Source of the DNA: Cellulosimicrobium protaetiae
GTDB taxonomy: Bacteria; Actinomycetota; Actinomycetes; Actinomycetales; Cellulomonadaceae
DNA length: 64,000 nucleotides
Assembly: GCF_009708005.2 (NCBI RefSeq)
Contig: NZ_CP052757.1
Coordinates: 4,567,596-4,631,595 of the forward strand
Reading direction: 5' to 3'
The position numbers were made by a program, and so were the translations under genes. This document shows positions 8,875 to 17,363 of the stretch, piece by piece (position 1 is the stretch's first letter; every line of letters starts with the position of its first letter). The notes below the pieces were generated by a model. The model was not told the DNA's origin, ran no database searches, and saw nothing but the letters and a program-made list of their open reading frames with translations.

Positions 8875-10218
8875 GTGGTCCAGGACTCCCCGTCGCGCGC
8901 CGACGACCCCGAGAACCCCGAGCACCGGCGGGACGACCTGACGACCGACGCGACGCCGTCGGGCACCCCCGCGGAGCCGGTCCTCCCGGCCTCGCGCAGC
9001 ACCTCGCGCAACCCCTACCGCGCCGTCCTCACGCTGCCCGGCGCATGGCGGTTCTCTGCCGCGGCGCTCGTCGCGCGCCTGCCGATGTCGATGGTCGGCA
9101 TCGGCACGATCCTCATGATCCAGGGCATCTACGGCGAGTACGCCCTCGCCGGGCGCGTCGCGGCGGCGCTCATCGTCGCGCAGGCGATCGTGTCGCCGCA
9201 GATCGCGCGGCTCGTGGACCGGACCGGGCAGCGGGTCGTCATGCTGCCGATGCTGGTAGCGTCCGCCGTCGGTCTCAGCGGGCTCATCCTGTGCGCGGTG
9301 CTGCGGGCGCCGGAATGGACGCTCTACGTGTTCGCGGCGATCTCCGGCGCGACGCAGGGGTCGTACGGGTCGATGGTCCGCGCGCGCTGGACGCACACCG
9401 TGCCCGACGCGCGGCGCCTGCACACCGCCTACTCGCTCGAGTCCGCGCTCGACGAGCTCGTGTTCGTCGTCGGGCCCGTGCTCGCGACGATCCTCGCCAC
9501 GAGCGTGTCCCCGTCCGCCGGGCTGATCGTCCCGCTCGTCGCGGCGGTCGTCGGCGGACTGTGGTTCCTGTCGCAGCGCGCGACGGAGCCGCCCGTCGTC
9601 GTGCCCGAGGCGGGCGTGAAGCAGCGCTCCGCCATGCGGTCCACCGGCATGATCGTGCTCGCCGTGATCTTCGTGGCGATGGGCATCGTGTTCGGCGCGA
9701 CCGACGTGTCGACCATCGCGTTCGCCGAGGAGCAGGGGCAGAAGGGCGCGGCCGGGCTGATCCTCGCCGTCTTCGCCATGGGCTCGCTCATCTCCGGCCT
9801 CGTCTACGGCGCGCGGCACTGGGTGTCGCCGCTGTGGCGCCGGTTCGTCATCGGGATCGTCGCGCTCGCCGCGGGCGTCTCGCTCTTCTTCTTCGTCACG
9901 TCGATCCCGGTACTCGCGGCGGTGATGTTCGTGACCGGGTTCGCCATCGCGCCGACGCTCATCAACGGCAACAACCTCGTGCAGAACCTCGTCGCGCCGA
10001 ACCAGCTCACCGAAGGTCTGGCGTGGGTCGGGACGTCGCTCGGCGTCGGGGTGTCGATCGGGTCGTCGGTGGCCGGGTCGCGCATCGACGCGGGCGGCGC
10101 GCACGCCGGGTTCGAGGTCGTCGTCGCGGCGGCGGCGCTCGCCGTCGTGCTCGTGCTCGTCGCGCTCCGGTCGCTGCGTCGCAGCGCGGACCGCGAGGAC
10201 GTCGCGCCCGCGCACTGA
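8875..10218 (+). CDS. MFS transporter
   Basis: This is a 447-residue major facilitator superfamily protein. A roughly 45-residue hydrophilic N-terminal segment precedes TM1 (FSAAALVARLPMSMVGIGTI). LVDRTGQRVVMLPM is the loop 2-3 motif-A equivalent, and about twelve hydrophobic segments can be followed. Cargo cannot be told; relatives are annotated as sugar-efflux or drug-efflux permeases. The GTG start at 8875 stands 6 bases after GACACT (8863-8868), a -10-like hexamer, so the mRNA may be leaderless. It converges on the XRE-cupin regulator at 10293. Confidence 0.8.
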   Translation: MVQDSPSRADDPENPEHRRDDLTTDATPSGTPAEPVLPASRSTSRNPYRAVLTLPGAWRFSAAALVARLPMSMVGIGTILMIQGIYGEYALAGRVAAALIVAQAIVSPQIARLVDRTGQRVVMLPMLVASAVGLSGLILCAVLRAPEWTLYVFAAISGATQGSYGSMVRARWTHTVPDARRLHTAYSLESALDELVFVVGPVLATILATSVSPSAGLIVPLVAAVVGGLWFLSQRATEPPVVVPEAGVKQRSAMRSTGMIVLAVIFVAMGIVFGATDVSTIAFAEEQGQKGAAGLILAVFAMGSLISGLVYGARHWVSPLWRRFVIGIVALAAGVSLFFFVTSIPVLAAVMFVTGFAIAPTLINGNNLVQNLVAPNQLTEGLAWVGTSLGVGVSIGSSVAGSRIDAGGAHAGFEVVVAAAALAVVLVLVALRSLRRSADREDVAPAH

Positions 10219-10255
10219 CGCCGCCCAGCCCTGGGTCTCTCCCCACGCGGGGCCG

Positions 10256-10282
10256 CGACTGAGGAGCGACCCCGGGTTCGGC
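10256..10282. repeat. Half-copy of the GAACCCGGGG extragenic palindrome
   Basis: The sequence ending GAGCGACCCCGGGTTCGGC matches the right arm of the full palindrome at 41996-42020 with few changes. It lies between convergent genes. A short upstream GC hairpin (CCCCACGCGGGG) may add termination. Confidence 0.6.
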
Positions 10283-10292
10283 ACGGTGGCCG

Positions 10293-10868
10293 TCAGGACG
10301 GGTCGGTGCCCGAGAGGTGGGCGCGCTCACCCTCCTGGTCGAAGATCGTGAGGATCTCGACCGGGCCCTCGTGCGCACCGAACGAGTGCGGAACCATCGT
10401 CGAGAACTCGGCCGCCTGGCCCTCCTCCACGAGGATCCGCCGGTCCGCGAGGTAGACGACGGCCGTCCCCGACAGGACCGTGAACCACTCGTGCCCGGGG
10501 TGGACGCGCTGGTGCTCGGGGCCCGTCGCGCGCTCGGGCGTGAGGCGCATCTTCGCGACCATCGTCCCGGGACGGTCGCGCGAGAGCAGCCACGTGGTCT
10601 CGCCGGGTCGGCGCTGCGGCTCGGGCCGGATCACCACGTCCTCGTCGTCGACCGGCTCGACGAGCTGGTCGAGCGTCGTGCCCAGCGCACGGGCGATGGG
10701 GACGAGCTGGTCGAGCGCGATGCGCCGGTGGCCGGTCTCGATCCGGCTCAGCGTCGACGCGCTGAGGAAGCAGCGCGCCGCGAGCGCGTCGAGCGTCCAG
10801 CCGCGCGCCAGCCGCAGGCCCCGGATGCGCTGACGGACGACGGCGTCGAGATCCACTTCTTGCGTCAT
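10293..10868 (-). CDS. XRE-family regulator with C-terminal cupin
   Basis: The 191-residue protein joins a lambda-repressor-like HTH (RIRGLRLARGWTLDALAARCFLSASTLSRIETGHRRI, about residues 14-48) to a small cupin barrel (HPGHEWFTVLSGTAVVYLADRRILVEEGQAAEF). Such proteins are ligand-sensing repressors. The ATG at 10868 lies 7 bases after TAGGAT on the minus strand (10876-10881), suggesting leaderless expression. It is divergent from the His-rich methyltransferase gene, and an inverted repeat sits between the two -10 boxes, so control of the methyltransferase and of itself is likely. The ligand is unknown. Confidence 0.87.
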   Translation of the reverse strand: MTQEVDLDAVVRQRIRGLRLARGWTLDALAARCFLSASTLSRIETGHRRIALDQLVPIARALGTTLDQLVEPVDDEDVVIRPEPQRRPGETTWLLSRDRPGTMVAKMRLTPERATGPEHQRVHPGHEWFTVLSGTAVVYLADRRILVEEGQAAEFSTMVPHSFGAHEGPVEILTIFDQEGERAHLSGTDPS

Positions 10869-10915
10869 GAGCAAGATCCTATGTCTTGGACGCAGGAGCG
10901 TCCTACGGTGGACGC
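10869..10915. promoter_or_regulatory. Back-to-back leaderless promoters with operator
   Basis: TAGGAT (minus strand, 10876-10881) lies 7 bases from the regulator ATG, and TACGGT (plus, 10904-10909) lies 6 bases from the methyltransferase ATG. Between them is the inverted repeat GGACGC-AGGA-GCGTCC (10888-10903), a good candidate operator for the XRE protein. Confidence 0.7.
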
Positions 10916-11866
10916 ATGGAACCCACCGCGTCCCCGCACCCCGCCCCCGGACCTGGTGCACCCCACCGACGTCCCGATCCCCACGAGGCACACCACGAAC
11001 CGGGCCACGCGCACGGCTCCGGGCACGATCACCATCACGACGACGCCGGGTGCGCGCAGGTCCTCGACCTCGACGCCCAGGTCTTCGGCGGGCTGCTCGA
11101 CCAGGCCGTCGCGGTCGCGGTCGAGCACGCCCCGACGCCGATGCGCACCGTCGTCGACCTCGGCGCCGGGACGGGCACGGGGTCGCGCGCCCTCGCACGG
11201 GCGTTCCCGGACGCCGGGGTCGTCGCGGTCGACGCGGACCCGGCGATGCTCGACCGTCTGCGCGCCGGGCTCGCCGGGACCGGTCTCGGAGACCGCGTGC
11301 GGACCGTCGAGGCCGACCTCGACGCCGGGTGGCCGGACGTCGGCACCGCCGACGTCGTGTGGGCGTCCGCGTCCCTGCACCACGTGGCCGACCCTGCCCG
11401 CGTGCTGCGCGACGCCCACGACGCGCTCGCGCCCGGCGGCCTGCTCGTCGTCGTCGAGATGACCGCGACGTCGCCCGTCCTGCCCGACGACGCCGCGCAC
11501 GCCGACCTCGCCGCCCACCTCGCGAGCGCGATGACCCACGCCGGCTGGAACCGCTACCCCGACTGGACGTCCTACCTGGTCGACGCCGGGCTGGAGGTCG
11601 TCGACCGGCGCGAGCCGACCGCCGTCGTGCCGCCAGGACCGGACGCGTCGCGCTGGGCGCACGCGACCGCCGCCCGCCAGCGCGAGCACCTCGCCGACCA
11701 CCTCGCCCCCGCCGACCTCGCCGCGCTCGACGCGGTGCTCGCTGCGACGGCACTGACCCACCACGACGACACCACCGACCCGGCCGACACCACCGGCCCG
11801 ACACCCACGCACACCATCGGCGCGCGCGGCGGCCGCATCGTCTGGGCCGCCCGCCGCCCCCGCTGA
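10916..11866 (+). CDS. SAM-dependent methyltransferase with His-rich N-terminus
   Basis: This is a 316-residue class I methyltransferase. Motif I is VVDLGAGTGTGSRAL, the acidic strand VVAVDADPAML binds the ribose, and VVWASASLHHVADPARVLRDA plus PGGLLVVVE form the later strands. Before the fold there are about 40 residues packed with His, Asp and Pro (including HEAHHEPGHAHGSGHDHHHDD), which look like a metal-binding or metal-sensing tail, not a transit signal. Small-molecule methylation is likely; the substrate is unknown. The gene is divergent from its probable repressor and 83 bases upstream of a CxxC flavoenzyme, so a metal or thiol-stress link is possible. Confidence 0.82.
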   Translation: MEPTASPHPAPGPGAPHRRPDPHEAHHEPGHAHGSGHDHHHDDAGCAQVLDLDAQVFGGLLDQAVAVAVEHAPTPMRTVVDLGAGTGTGSRALARAFPDAGVVAVDADPAMLDRLRAGLAGTGLGDRVRTVEADLDAGWPDVGTADVVWASASLHHVADPARVLRDAHDALAPGGLLVVVEMTATSPVLPDDAAHADLAAHLASAMTHAGWNRYPDWTSYLVDAGLEVVDRREPTAVVPPGPDASRWAHATAARQREHLADHLAPADLAALDAVLAATALTHHDDTTDPADTTGPTPTHTIGARGGRIVWAARRPR

Positions 11867-11922
11867 GTGCATGAATTAGTCGCCGTCCAGGCCGATCCTC
11901 GCGACTATTTCACGCACTCAGC
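11862..11922. terminator. Long imperfect hairpin after the methyltransferase gene
   Basis: Arms 11862-11883 and 11901-11922 pair at 20 of 22 positions (left arm begins GCTGAGTGCATGAA) around a 17-base loop, overlapping the stop codon. It probably separates the methyltransferase transcript from the flavoenzyme gene. Confidence 0.72.
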
Positions 11923-11949
11923 GGAGCCCCGTCACTGCTGAGGAGAGTT

Positions 11950-12933
11950 ATGACCATCACTTCCGACAACACCCTCTACGACGTCGCGATCGTCGGCGGC
12001 GGGCCCGCCGGGCTGAGCGCCGCGGTGGCGCTCGCGCGGTCGCTGCGCTCCGTCGTCGTGCTCGACGCCGGCGAGCCGCGCAACGCGCCCGCCGAGGGTG
12101 CGCACAACGTGTTGGGGCGCGAGGGCGTCGCGCCGCGCGAGCTGCTTGCCGCGGGCCGCGCCGAGGCCGAGGGCTACGGCGCCGAGGTCCGGGACGCGCG
12201 CGTGGCCCACGCAGCCGGCGACGCCGAGACCAGCTTCACGCTCACGCTCGACGACGGCGCGCACGTTCGCGCGCGCCGCGTGCTGCTCGCGACGGGCCTC
12301 GTCGACGAGCTCCCCGACGTCCCGGGCGTGCGCTCGGCCTGGGGGTCGACCGTGCTGCACTGCCCGTTCTGCCACGGCTGGGAGGTGCGCGGGCAGCGGA
12401 TCGCGATCCTCGCCACGGGACCGGCCGCGGCGCACCAGGTGCTCCTGTTCCGCCAGCTCTCGCCGCACGTCACGCTCTTCCAGCACACCGCGCCCGAGCT
12501 CGACGACGCCACGTGGGAGCAGCTCTCGGCGCTCGGCGTGCGCGTCGTCGAGGGCGAGGTCGCGCGGCTCGACGTCGAGGGGCGGGCCGTGCGGTCCGTC
12601 GTCCTCGCGGACGGGACCTCGTTCGCGGTGGACGCGGTCGCCGTCGGGCCGCGGTTCGTCGCACGCGGCGAGCTGTTCGAGGAGCTGGGCGGGACGCTCG
12701 AGGACCACCCGGCGGGCCGGTTCGTGCCCGCCGACCCGCGGGGCATGACCGCCGTCCCCGGCGTCTGGGCGGCCGGGAACTCGAGGGACCTCATGGCCAT
12801 GGTCGGCGCGTCGGTGGCGGCCGGCGTCATGGCGGGCGCGGGGATCCACGGCGAGCTCGCGCAGGCCGACGCGGCGGCGGCCGTAGCGCGCCGCCGCACC
12901 CCGTTCGCCGCCCACACCGAGCCCGCAGTCTGA
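11950..12933 (+). CDS. Thioredoxin-reductase-like FAD oxidoreductase
   Basis: This is a 327-residue two-domain flavoenzyme. The N-terminal FAD fold YDVAIVGGGPAGLSAAVALAR and the redox-active pair CPFC in HCPFCHGWEV (about residues 138-141) place it in the TrxR-like group. Its wording (CP[FY]CHGWE) is typical of low-molecular-weight thiol or dithiol oxidases and GliT-like proteins, less so of the thioredoxin-specific TrxB (CATC). The second FAD motif is degenerate but present (VPGVWAAGNSRDLMAMVGASVAAG). NADPH use cannot be confirmed; the expected GxGxxA site reads ILATGPAAA. The ATG at 11950 follows GAGGAG (11940-11945). Confidence 0.85.
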   Translation: MTITSDNTLYDVAIVGGGPAGLSAAVALARSLRSVVVLDAGEPRNAPAEGAHNVLGREGVAPRELLAAGRAEAEGYGAEVRDARVAHAAGDAETSFTLTLDDGAHVRARRVLLATGLVDELPDVPGVRSAWGSTVLHCPFCHGWEVRGQRIAILATGPAAAHQVLLFRQLSPHVTLFQHTAPELDDATWEQLSALGVRVVEGEVARLDVEGRAVRSVVLADGTSFAVDAVAVGPRFVARGELFEELGGTLEDHPAGRFVPADPRGMTAVPGVWAAGNSRDLMAMVGASVAAGVMAGAGIHGELAQADAAAAVARRRTPFAAHTEPAV

Positions 12934-12934
12934 G

Positions 12935-12947
12935 CCCCCCCCCCCCC
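12935..12947 (+). repeat. Homopolymer of 13 C
   Basis: A run of 13 cytosines begins one base after the stop codon of the flavoenzyme. It is outside coding sequence, so length variation would not change a protein. It is also a likely site of sequencing error. Confidence 0.85.
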
Positions 12948-12958
12948 GCGGACCATCC

Positions 12959-13048
12959 GCCGAACCCGGGGTTGCTCCCCGGATCGCGCCGAACCCGGGA
13001 ACAACCCCGGGTTCGGCACCCTGAGGTGCTGCAACCCCGGGTTCGGCG
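12959..13048. repeat. Cluster of GAACCCGGGG palindromic repeats
   Basis: Three units lie in the gap before poxB: GCCGAACCCGGGGTTG (12959), a complete palindrome with arms GCCGAACCCGGG (12988-12999) and CCCGGGTTCGGC (13006-13017) around AACAAC, and an inverted unit CAACCCCGGGTTCGGC (from 13030). The same family is found at 41961. Confidence 0.8.
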
Positions 13049-13156
13049 CCGGGCGGGGCGCGTGGCGAACCGTGACGCACGAGTCGGCTCGCGCTGCGGC
13101 CCCGGACGACCCGGCGCACGATGGGAGGCGACCTTAGCCACCCGTGGAGGTACGTC

Positions 13157-14953
13157 ATGCCGTTCGGAATCGGTCGCTCCCCGCAGGACAAGCGCAACCG
13201 CACGGTCGCGGACCTGCTCGTCGCGCAGCTCATCGAGGCAGGGGTGCGGCGGATCTACGGCATCGTCGGCGACAGCCTCAACCCCGTGGTCGACGCGGTG
13301 CACCGGTCCAACACGGGCGAGAACGCGGGCCAGGGCATCGAGTGGATCCACGTGCGCCACGAGGAGGCGGCGGCGTTCGCGGCGGCCGCGGAGGCCGAGG
13401 TCACGGGGAGCCTCGCGGTGTGCGCGGGGTCGTGCGGACCGGGGAACCTGCACCTCATCAACGGCCTCTACGACGCCAACCGGTCGCGCGTGCCCGTCCT
13501 CGCCATCGCGAGCCACATCCCGAGCAAGCAGATCGGCACCGGGTTCTTCCAGGAGACGCACCCCGACCGCCTGTTCACGGAGTGCTCCGTCTACTCGGAG
13601 ATGATCTCGAGCGCCGACCAGGCGCCGCGCGTCATCAACTCCGCGATCCACCACGCGTACGGCGCGCGCGGCGTCTCCGTCCTCACGCTCCCGGGCGACG
13701 TCGCGGACCTCGACGCCCCCGCCGCGGTGCCCGACGTCGCGTGCCGGCCCGCTCCCCCGCGCGTCGTCCCCGACGCGGGCGCCGTCCATCAGCTCGCGGA
13801 CGCGATCGACGCCGCGAAGAAGGTGACGATCTTCGCCGGTGCGGGCGTGCGCGGCGCGCACGACGACGTCATCGCGCTCGCCGACAAGATCGCCGCGCCC
13901 GTCGGTCACTCGCTGCGCGGCAAGGAGTTCATCCAGTACGACAACCCGTTCGACGTCGGCATGTCCGGCCTGCTCGGCTACGGGGCCGCGTTCGACGCGA
14001 TGCACGACTGCGACCTGCTGATCCTGCTCGGCACGGACTTCCCGTACGACCAGTTCCTCCCGGAGTCGGTGCGCACCGCCCAGGTCGACGTGGACCCGAC
14101 GCACCTCGGCCGCCGCACGCGCCTCGACCTCGCGGTCGTGGGCGACGTCGGCGAGACGGTCCGCGCGCTGCTGCCGCTCGTGAAGAAGGCGCGGTCCCGG
14201 AAGTTCGTCGACTCGATGGTGTCCAAGCACGAGAAGGCGATGACCGGCGTCGTCGGGGCGTACACGAAGAAGGTCGAGCGCACGACGCCCATCCACCCCG
14301 AGTTCGTCGCCGACACGCTCGACCAGGTCGCCGCCGACGACGCGGTCTTCACCGTCGACACGGGCATGTGCAACGTGTGGGCCGCGCGGTACATCACGCC
14401 CAACGGGAAGCGCCGCGTCATCGGGTCGTTCATCCACGGCTCCATGGCCAACGCGCTCCCCCATGCGATCGGCGTCGCGGCGGCGCAACCCGGCCGCCAG
14501 GTCGTCGCCATGTCCGGCGACGGCGGGCTCTCGATGCTGCTCGGCGAGCTCGTCACGCTCCGGCACTACGACCTGCCCGTCAAGGTCGTCCTCTTCGACA
14601 ACGCGAGCCTCGGCATGGTGCGCCTCGAGATGCTCGTCGACGGGCTGCCGATGTTCGGCACCGAGTCGCCGCAGGTCGACTACGCCGCGGTCGCGAACGC
14701 GATCGGCATCCCGGCGGTGCGCGTCGAGAAGCCGAAGGACCTGCGCCGCGCGCTCCAGGAGGCGCTCCACCGGCCCGGTCCCGCCCTCGTCGACGTCGTC
14801 ACCGACCCGCGCGCGCTGTCGATCCCGCCGAACATCACCGCGGGCCAGGTCCGCGGGTTCGCGGTCGCGATGAGCAAGGAGATCCTCGGCGGCGGCATGG
14901 GCGAGGTCGTGTCGATGGCGCGCGCGAACCTGCGCAACGTCCCGCGCCCCTGA
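13157..14953 (+). CDS. poxB: Pyruvate dehydrogenase (quinone)
   Basis: PoxB oxidises pyruvate to acetate and CO2 with ThDP and FAD and passes electrons straight to membrane quinone. The 598-residue protein has the normal length and the three-domain order of the ThDP family: the Pyr domain with the catalytic Glu in VRHEEAAAFAA, the central FAD domain, and the PP domain with the ThDP/Mg motif starting at GDGGLSMLLGELVTL. IYGIVGDSLNPVVDAV and QETHPDRLFTECSVY are typical of PoxB. The ATG at 13157 follows GTGGAGG. The convergent neighbour is a cytochrome b561, also a quinone-linked membrane protein, although co-function is not shown. Confidence 0.94.
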   Translation: MPFGIGRSPQDKRNRTVADLLVAQLIEAGVRRIYGIVGDSLNPVVDAVHRSNTGENAGQGIEWIHVRHEEAAAFAAAAEAEVTGSLAVCAGSCGPGNLHLINGLYDANRSRVPVLAIASHIPSKQIGTGFFQETHPDRLFTECSVYSEMISSADQAPRVINSAIHHAYGARGVSVLTLPGDVADLDAPAAVPDVACRPAPPRVVPDAGAVHQLADAIDAAKKVTIFAGAGVRGAHDDVIALADKIAAPVGHSLRGKEFIQYDNPFDVGMSGLLGYGAAFDAMHDCDLLILLGTDFPYDQFLPESVRTAQVDVDPTHLGRRTRLDLAVVGDVGETVRALLPLVKKARSRKFVDSMVSKHEKAMTGVVGAYTKKVERTTPIHPEFVADTLDQVAADDAVFTVDTGMCNVWAARYITPNGKRRVIGSFIHGSMANALPHAIGVAAAQPGRQVVAMSGDGGLSMLLGELVTLRHYDLPVKVVLFDNASLGMVRLEMLVDGLPMFGTESPQVDYAAVANAIGIPAVRVEKPKDLRRALQEALHRPGPALVDVVTDPRALSIPPNITAGQVRGFAVAMSKEILGGGMGEVVSMARANLRNVPRP

Positions 14954-14973
14954 CACGGCACGCCCGGCCGCTC

Positions 14974-15546
14974 TCAGAGCATCCGGTGCAGCAGCCGGTC
15001 CCGGTCGACGAGCTGGTGCTTGATCACGAGCCCGACGTGCAGCGCGAGGGCGACGAAGAAGGCGACGTGGCTCGCGACGTGCAGCGGCAGCAGGTCGTCG
15101 TCGACGAGGAGGAGCGTGATCCCCGTCGCGGGCATGACGAGCAGGCACACGTACAGGGCCGTCTCGGTCGCGTGCGCGAGCCGCCGCTCGCCCGCCGACA
15201 GGCCCGGCGCCCACGGGGGCAACGGCGTCGTCCGCCGCCACACGATCCGCAGGACCGTCACGACGAGGATCGTCACGCCGAGCAGCACGTGGACCCGCAG
15301 CAGGACGTCGTCCCCGCCCAGCGCGGCGAGGACTCCCTCGCCGTCGTCGTCCTCGCCGCCACGGCCCCGCCCGCGACCACGACCCGACTCCTCGCCGCGA
15401 CCCCGGCCACGCCCGCGCCCCTGGCCGCCGTCGTCCTCGTCCAGCAGGTAACCGACGACGAGCTGCGCGACGAGCGCGGCCACCGTGACCCAGTGCAGGG
15501 TCTTGGTGACCGCGCCGTACCCGCTCGCGTCGTTGCGCAGCCTCAC
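14974..15546 (-). CDS. Cytochrome b561-type membrane protein with RG-rich insert
   Basis: This 190-residue protein resembles the di-heme, four-helix cytochrome b561 family that moves electrons to or from quinone. TM1 contains the heme-ligand His of TKTLHWVTVAALVAQLVVGYLL; further His residues lie in VLLRVHVLLGVTIL, in HATETALYVCLLVMPATG, and in HVASHVAFFVALALHVGLVIKHQLVDRD. Between TM1 and TM2 is an unusual low-complexity stretch of about 35 residues made mostly of Gly, Arg, Glu and Asp (units of GRGRG). The GTG start at 15546 places TM1 normally. It converges on poxB, 20 bases away. Confidence 0.85.
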   Translation of the reverse strand: MRLRNDASGYGAVTKTLHWVTVAALVAQLVVGYLLDEDDGGQGRGRGRGRGEESGRGRGRGRGGEDDDGEGVLAALGGDDVLLRVHVLLGVTILVVTVLRIVWRRTTPLPPWAPGLSAGERRLAHATETALYVCLLVMPATGITLLLVDDDLLPLHVASHVAFFVALALHVGLVIKHQLVDRDRLLHRML

Positions 15547-15629
15547 GTCCGCAGTCTGCCCGGTGACACCGATCGCTCGCGCGCCGGGCGCCCGCCCACC
15601 GCGTGCGGTCCCCTCGAACGGCACGCCGC

Positions 15630-15642
15630 TAGGCTCGCGCGC
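15630..15642 (+). promoter_or_regulatory. Leaderless promoter
   Basis: TAGGCT (15630-15635) is followed after 7 bases by the GTG start at 15643, with no ribosome binding site. This is the clearest example in the window of the TAGGNT, 6-8 bases, start codon arrangement. Confidence 0.7.
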
Positions 15643-16713
15643 GTGCTCACGAAGACCTCCGTCTCCGCCGACCAGATCGCCGCGATCGTGGCCCCGCTCG
15701 GCCGGGCCGTGCGCGTCGAACCGCTGAGCGGCGGGATGTTCGCGAGCGTGTTCGCGGTGGACCTCGCCCCGCGCCCGGGCGAGGAGGTGCCCGACGGCGT
15801 CCCGGCCCGCGTCGTCGTCAAGATCACGGGGGCGGACACGTCGCGGCTGCTGCGCTACGAGCACGGGATCCTCACGACGGAGGACACCGCCTACCGGGCG
15901 GCGCGCGCGGCCGGGCTGCCCGTCCCCCGCGTCCTGCACGCCGACCTCACGCGCGAGCACGTGGACGGCGACGCACTCGTCGTCACGTTCCTCGACGGCA
16001 CCCTGTGGAGCGGGCGCGAGCTCGACGCCGCGGCGACCGCCGTCGTGCGCCGGGGGCTGGGCTCGTTCATGGCCCGGCTGCACGGGATCACGGGCGACCG
16101 GTTCGGGTACCCGGCCCCGGCGTCGGACCTCGCCGCCGGCTCGTGGCCCGACGCGTTCGGGCGCATGGTCGGGGCCATGCTCGACGACGCGCGCCGGTGG
16201 GGCGTGGAGCTCCCCGAGGCCCGGGTGCTCGACGCCGTCGCGCGCCACCGCGACCTGCTGGCCCGGGTGACGGTCCCCCGGCTGGTGCACGCGGACCTGT
16301 GGCCGGGGAACGTGCTGCTCGGCGACGGGGACGACGACACCGCGACCGGCGGCGGCCCGGATACGGACGCGGGCGCGGGCCTGACGATCGTCGGCGTGCT
16401 CGACGCCGAGCGGTCGCTGTGGGGCGACCCGCTGTTCGAGCTCGCGGGTGCGGACCAGCACGGCGCCGGTGCCGTCGACCCCGCCCTGCTCGCGGGGTAC
16501 GCCGCGGCGGGCGGGGACCTGGGCCTCGGCGACGGCACGCCCGGGTCGGGAGACCCCGACGCCTGGACGCGGCTGAGCCTGTACCGGGCGTACCTCGCGT
16601 GCCTGCTCGTCGTCGAGGTCGTGCCGCGCGCCTACGAGGGCGACTGGGTCGAGGGGTACGCCGGCACCGCGCGCGCGAACCTCCTGCGCATGCTGGACGA
16701 CCTCGGTTCCTGA
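15643..16713 (+). CDS. Aminoglycoside phosphotransferase-fold kinase
   Basis: This 356-residue protein has the APH/choline-kinase fold. The N-lobe is VEPLSGGMFASVFAVDL with the Lys strand ARVVVKITG. Catalytic loop HADLWPGNVLL (about residue 216) has the HxDxxxxN signature, and the metal-binding region is VLDAERSLWGDPLFELA, where Asp-Ala-Glu stands in for the common DxD. An acidic Gly-rich loop (DGDDDTATGGGPDTDAG) separates the last two. The substrate could be a small hydroxyl compound; antibiotic resistance should not be assumed. It is divergent from cytochrome b561 and expressed from a leaderless promoter. Confidence 0.82.
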   Translation: MLTKTSVSADQIAAIVAPLGRAVRVEPLSGGMFASVFAVDLAPRPGEEVPDGVPARVVVKITGADTSRLLRYEHGILTTEDTAYRAARAAGLPVPRVLHADLTREHVDGDALVVTFLDGTLWSGRELDAAATAVVRRGLGSFMARLHGITGDRFGYPAPASDLAAGSWPDAFGRMVGAMLDDARRWGVELPEARVLDAVARHRDLLARVTVPRLVHADLWPGNVLLGDGDDDTATGGGPDTDAGAGLTIVGVLDAERSLWGDPLFELAGADQHGAGAVDPALLAGYAAAGGDLGLGDGTPGSGDPDAWTRLSLYRAYLACLLVVEVVPRAYEGDWVEGYAGTARANLLRMLDDLGS

Positions 16714-16723
16714 CGGCACCGTC

Positions 16724-16755
16724 GCACCTGGGGAGTCCTCCCCATGCCCAGGTGC
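16724..16755. terminator. Hairpin after the kinase gene
   Basis: Arms GCACCTGGG (16724-16732) and CCCAGGTGC (16747-16755) form a 9-bp stem around 14 bases. It lies just downstream of the kinase stop codon and before the NfeD operon. Confidence 0.65.
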
Positions 16756-16892
16756 CCGGGGCGGGCTCTCGGCATGGTCGGGTCACGATAGGGTGTGCGT
16801 ACGTTCACGACACCTCCACACGCCACGTCGGAACGACAAGTCCACACGACACCGCCACACGCACGGCCGCCCGCCGCAGCAAGGGGACTCGC

Positions 16893-17363
16893 ATGATCGC
16901 GTTCATCGTCATCGGCATCGCCGGACTCGCCCTCCTGCTCCTCTCGCTGCTCGTCGGCGAGATCGTCGACCTGGGTGACGGCGCGGTGTCGGGGACGACG
17001 CTCGGCGTCGGTGGCGTGGTGTTCGGCGCCGTCGGCGTGATCGTGACGACCAACGACCTGCCGACGTGGCTCGCCTACGTGGGGTCGCTCGTCGTGGCGC
17101 TGGTCGTCATGGCGCTCGTCCAGGCGCTGGTCAAGCACCTGCGCGTGTCCGAGGACGGCGTCCCCGCGTCCCTCGTCGGCGTGCAGGGCACCGCGACGAC
17201 CGCGATCGACCCCGCCCGCGGCGAGGTCTCGCTCGACGCCGTGCACGAGCTCGAGCGCCGCCTCGCGTGGTCGGACGAGCCCATCCCGGAGGGCGCGCGC
17301 GTCGTCGTGCTCGAGCAGTCCGGGAGCCGCGTCCGCGTCCAGCGCCACTACCCCAACGACTGA
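16893..17363 (+). CDS. NfeD-like membrane protein
   Basis: The 156-residue protein has an N-terminal hydrophobic region of three to four helices (FIVIGIAGLALLLLSLLVGEIVDLG onward) and a C-terminal soluble OB-fold-like domain (LVGVQGTATTAIDPARGEVSLD and GARVVVLEQSGSRVRVQRHY). This is the short NfeD1b/YuaF-type layout. NfeD proteins work with SPFH/flotillin partners in membrane microdomains, and here the flotillin gene follows on the same strand 167 bases later. The ATG at 16893 follows AAGGGGA. Confidence 0.85.
   Translation: MIAFIVIGIAGLALLLLSLLVGEIVDLGDGAVSGTTLGVGGVVFGAVGVIVTTNDLPTWLAYVGSLVVALVVMALVQALVKHLRVSEDGVPASLVGVQGTATTAIDPARGEVSLDAVHELERRLAWSDEPIPEGARVVVLEQSGSRVRVQRHYPND

Noticed and set aside
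12935..12947. C13 run as a phase-variation switch
   Set aside because: It lies after the stop codon and over 200 bases before the next start, so it cannot shift a frame; effect on poxB expression is unlikely.
13144..15642. A poxB-frame-shifted open frame continuing into the kinase gene
   Set aside because: The first 833 codons are Arg-rich noise across poxB and cytochrome b561. Only the part from 15643 has kinase motifs and a promoter.
15643..16713. Antibiotic resistance kinase
   Set aside because: The fold is that of aminoglycoside phosphotransferases, but the same fold covers many metabolic kinases and nothing in the sequence indicates an antibiotic substrate.
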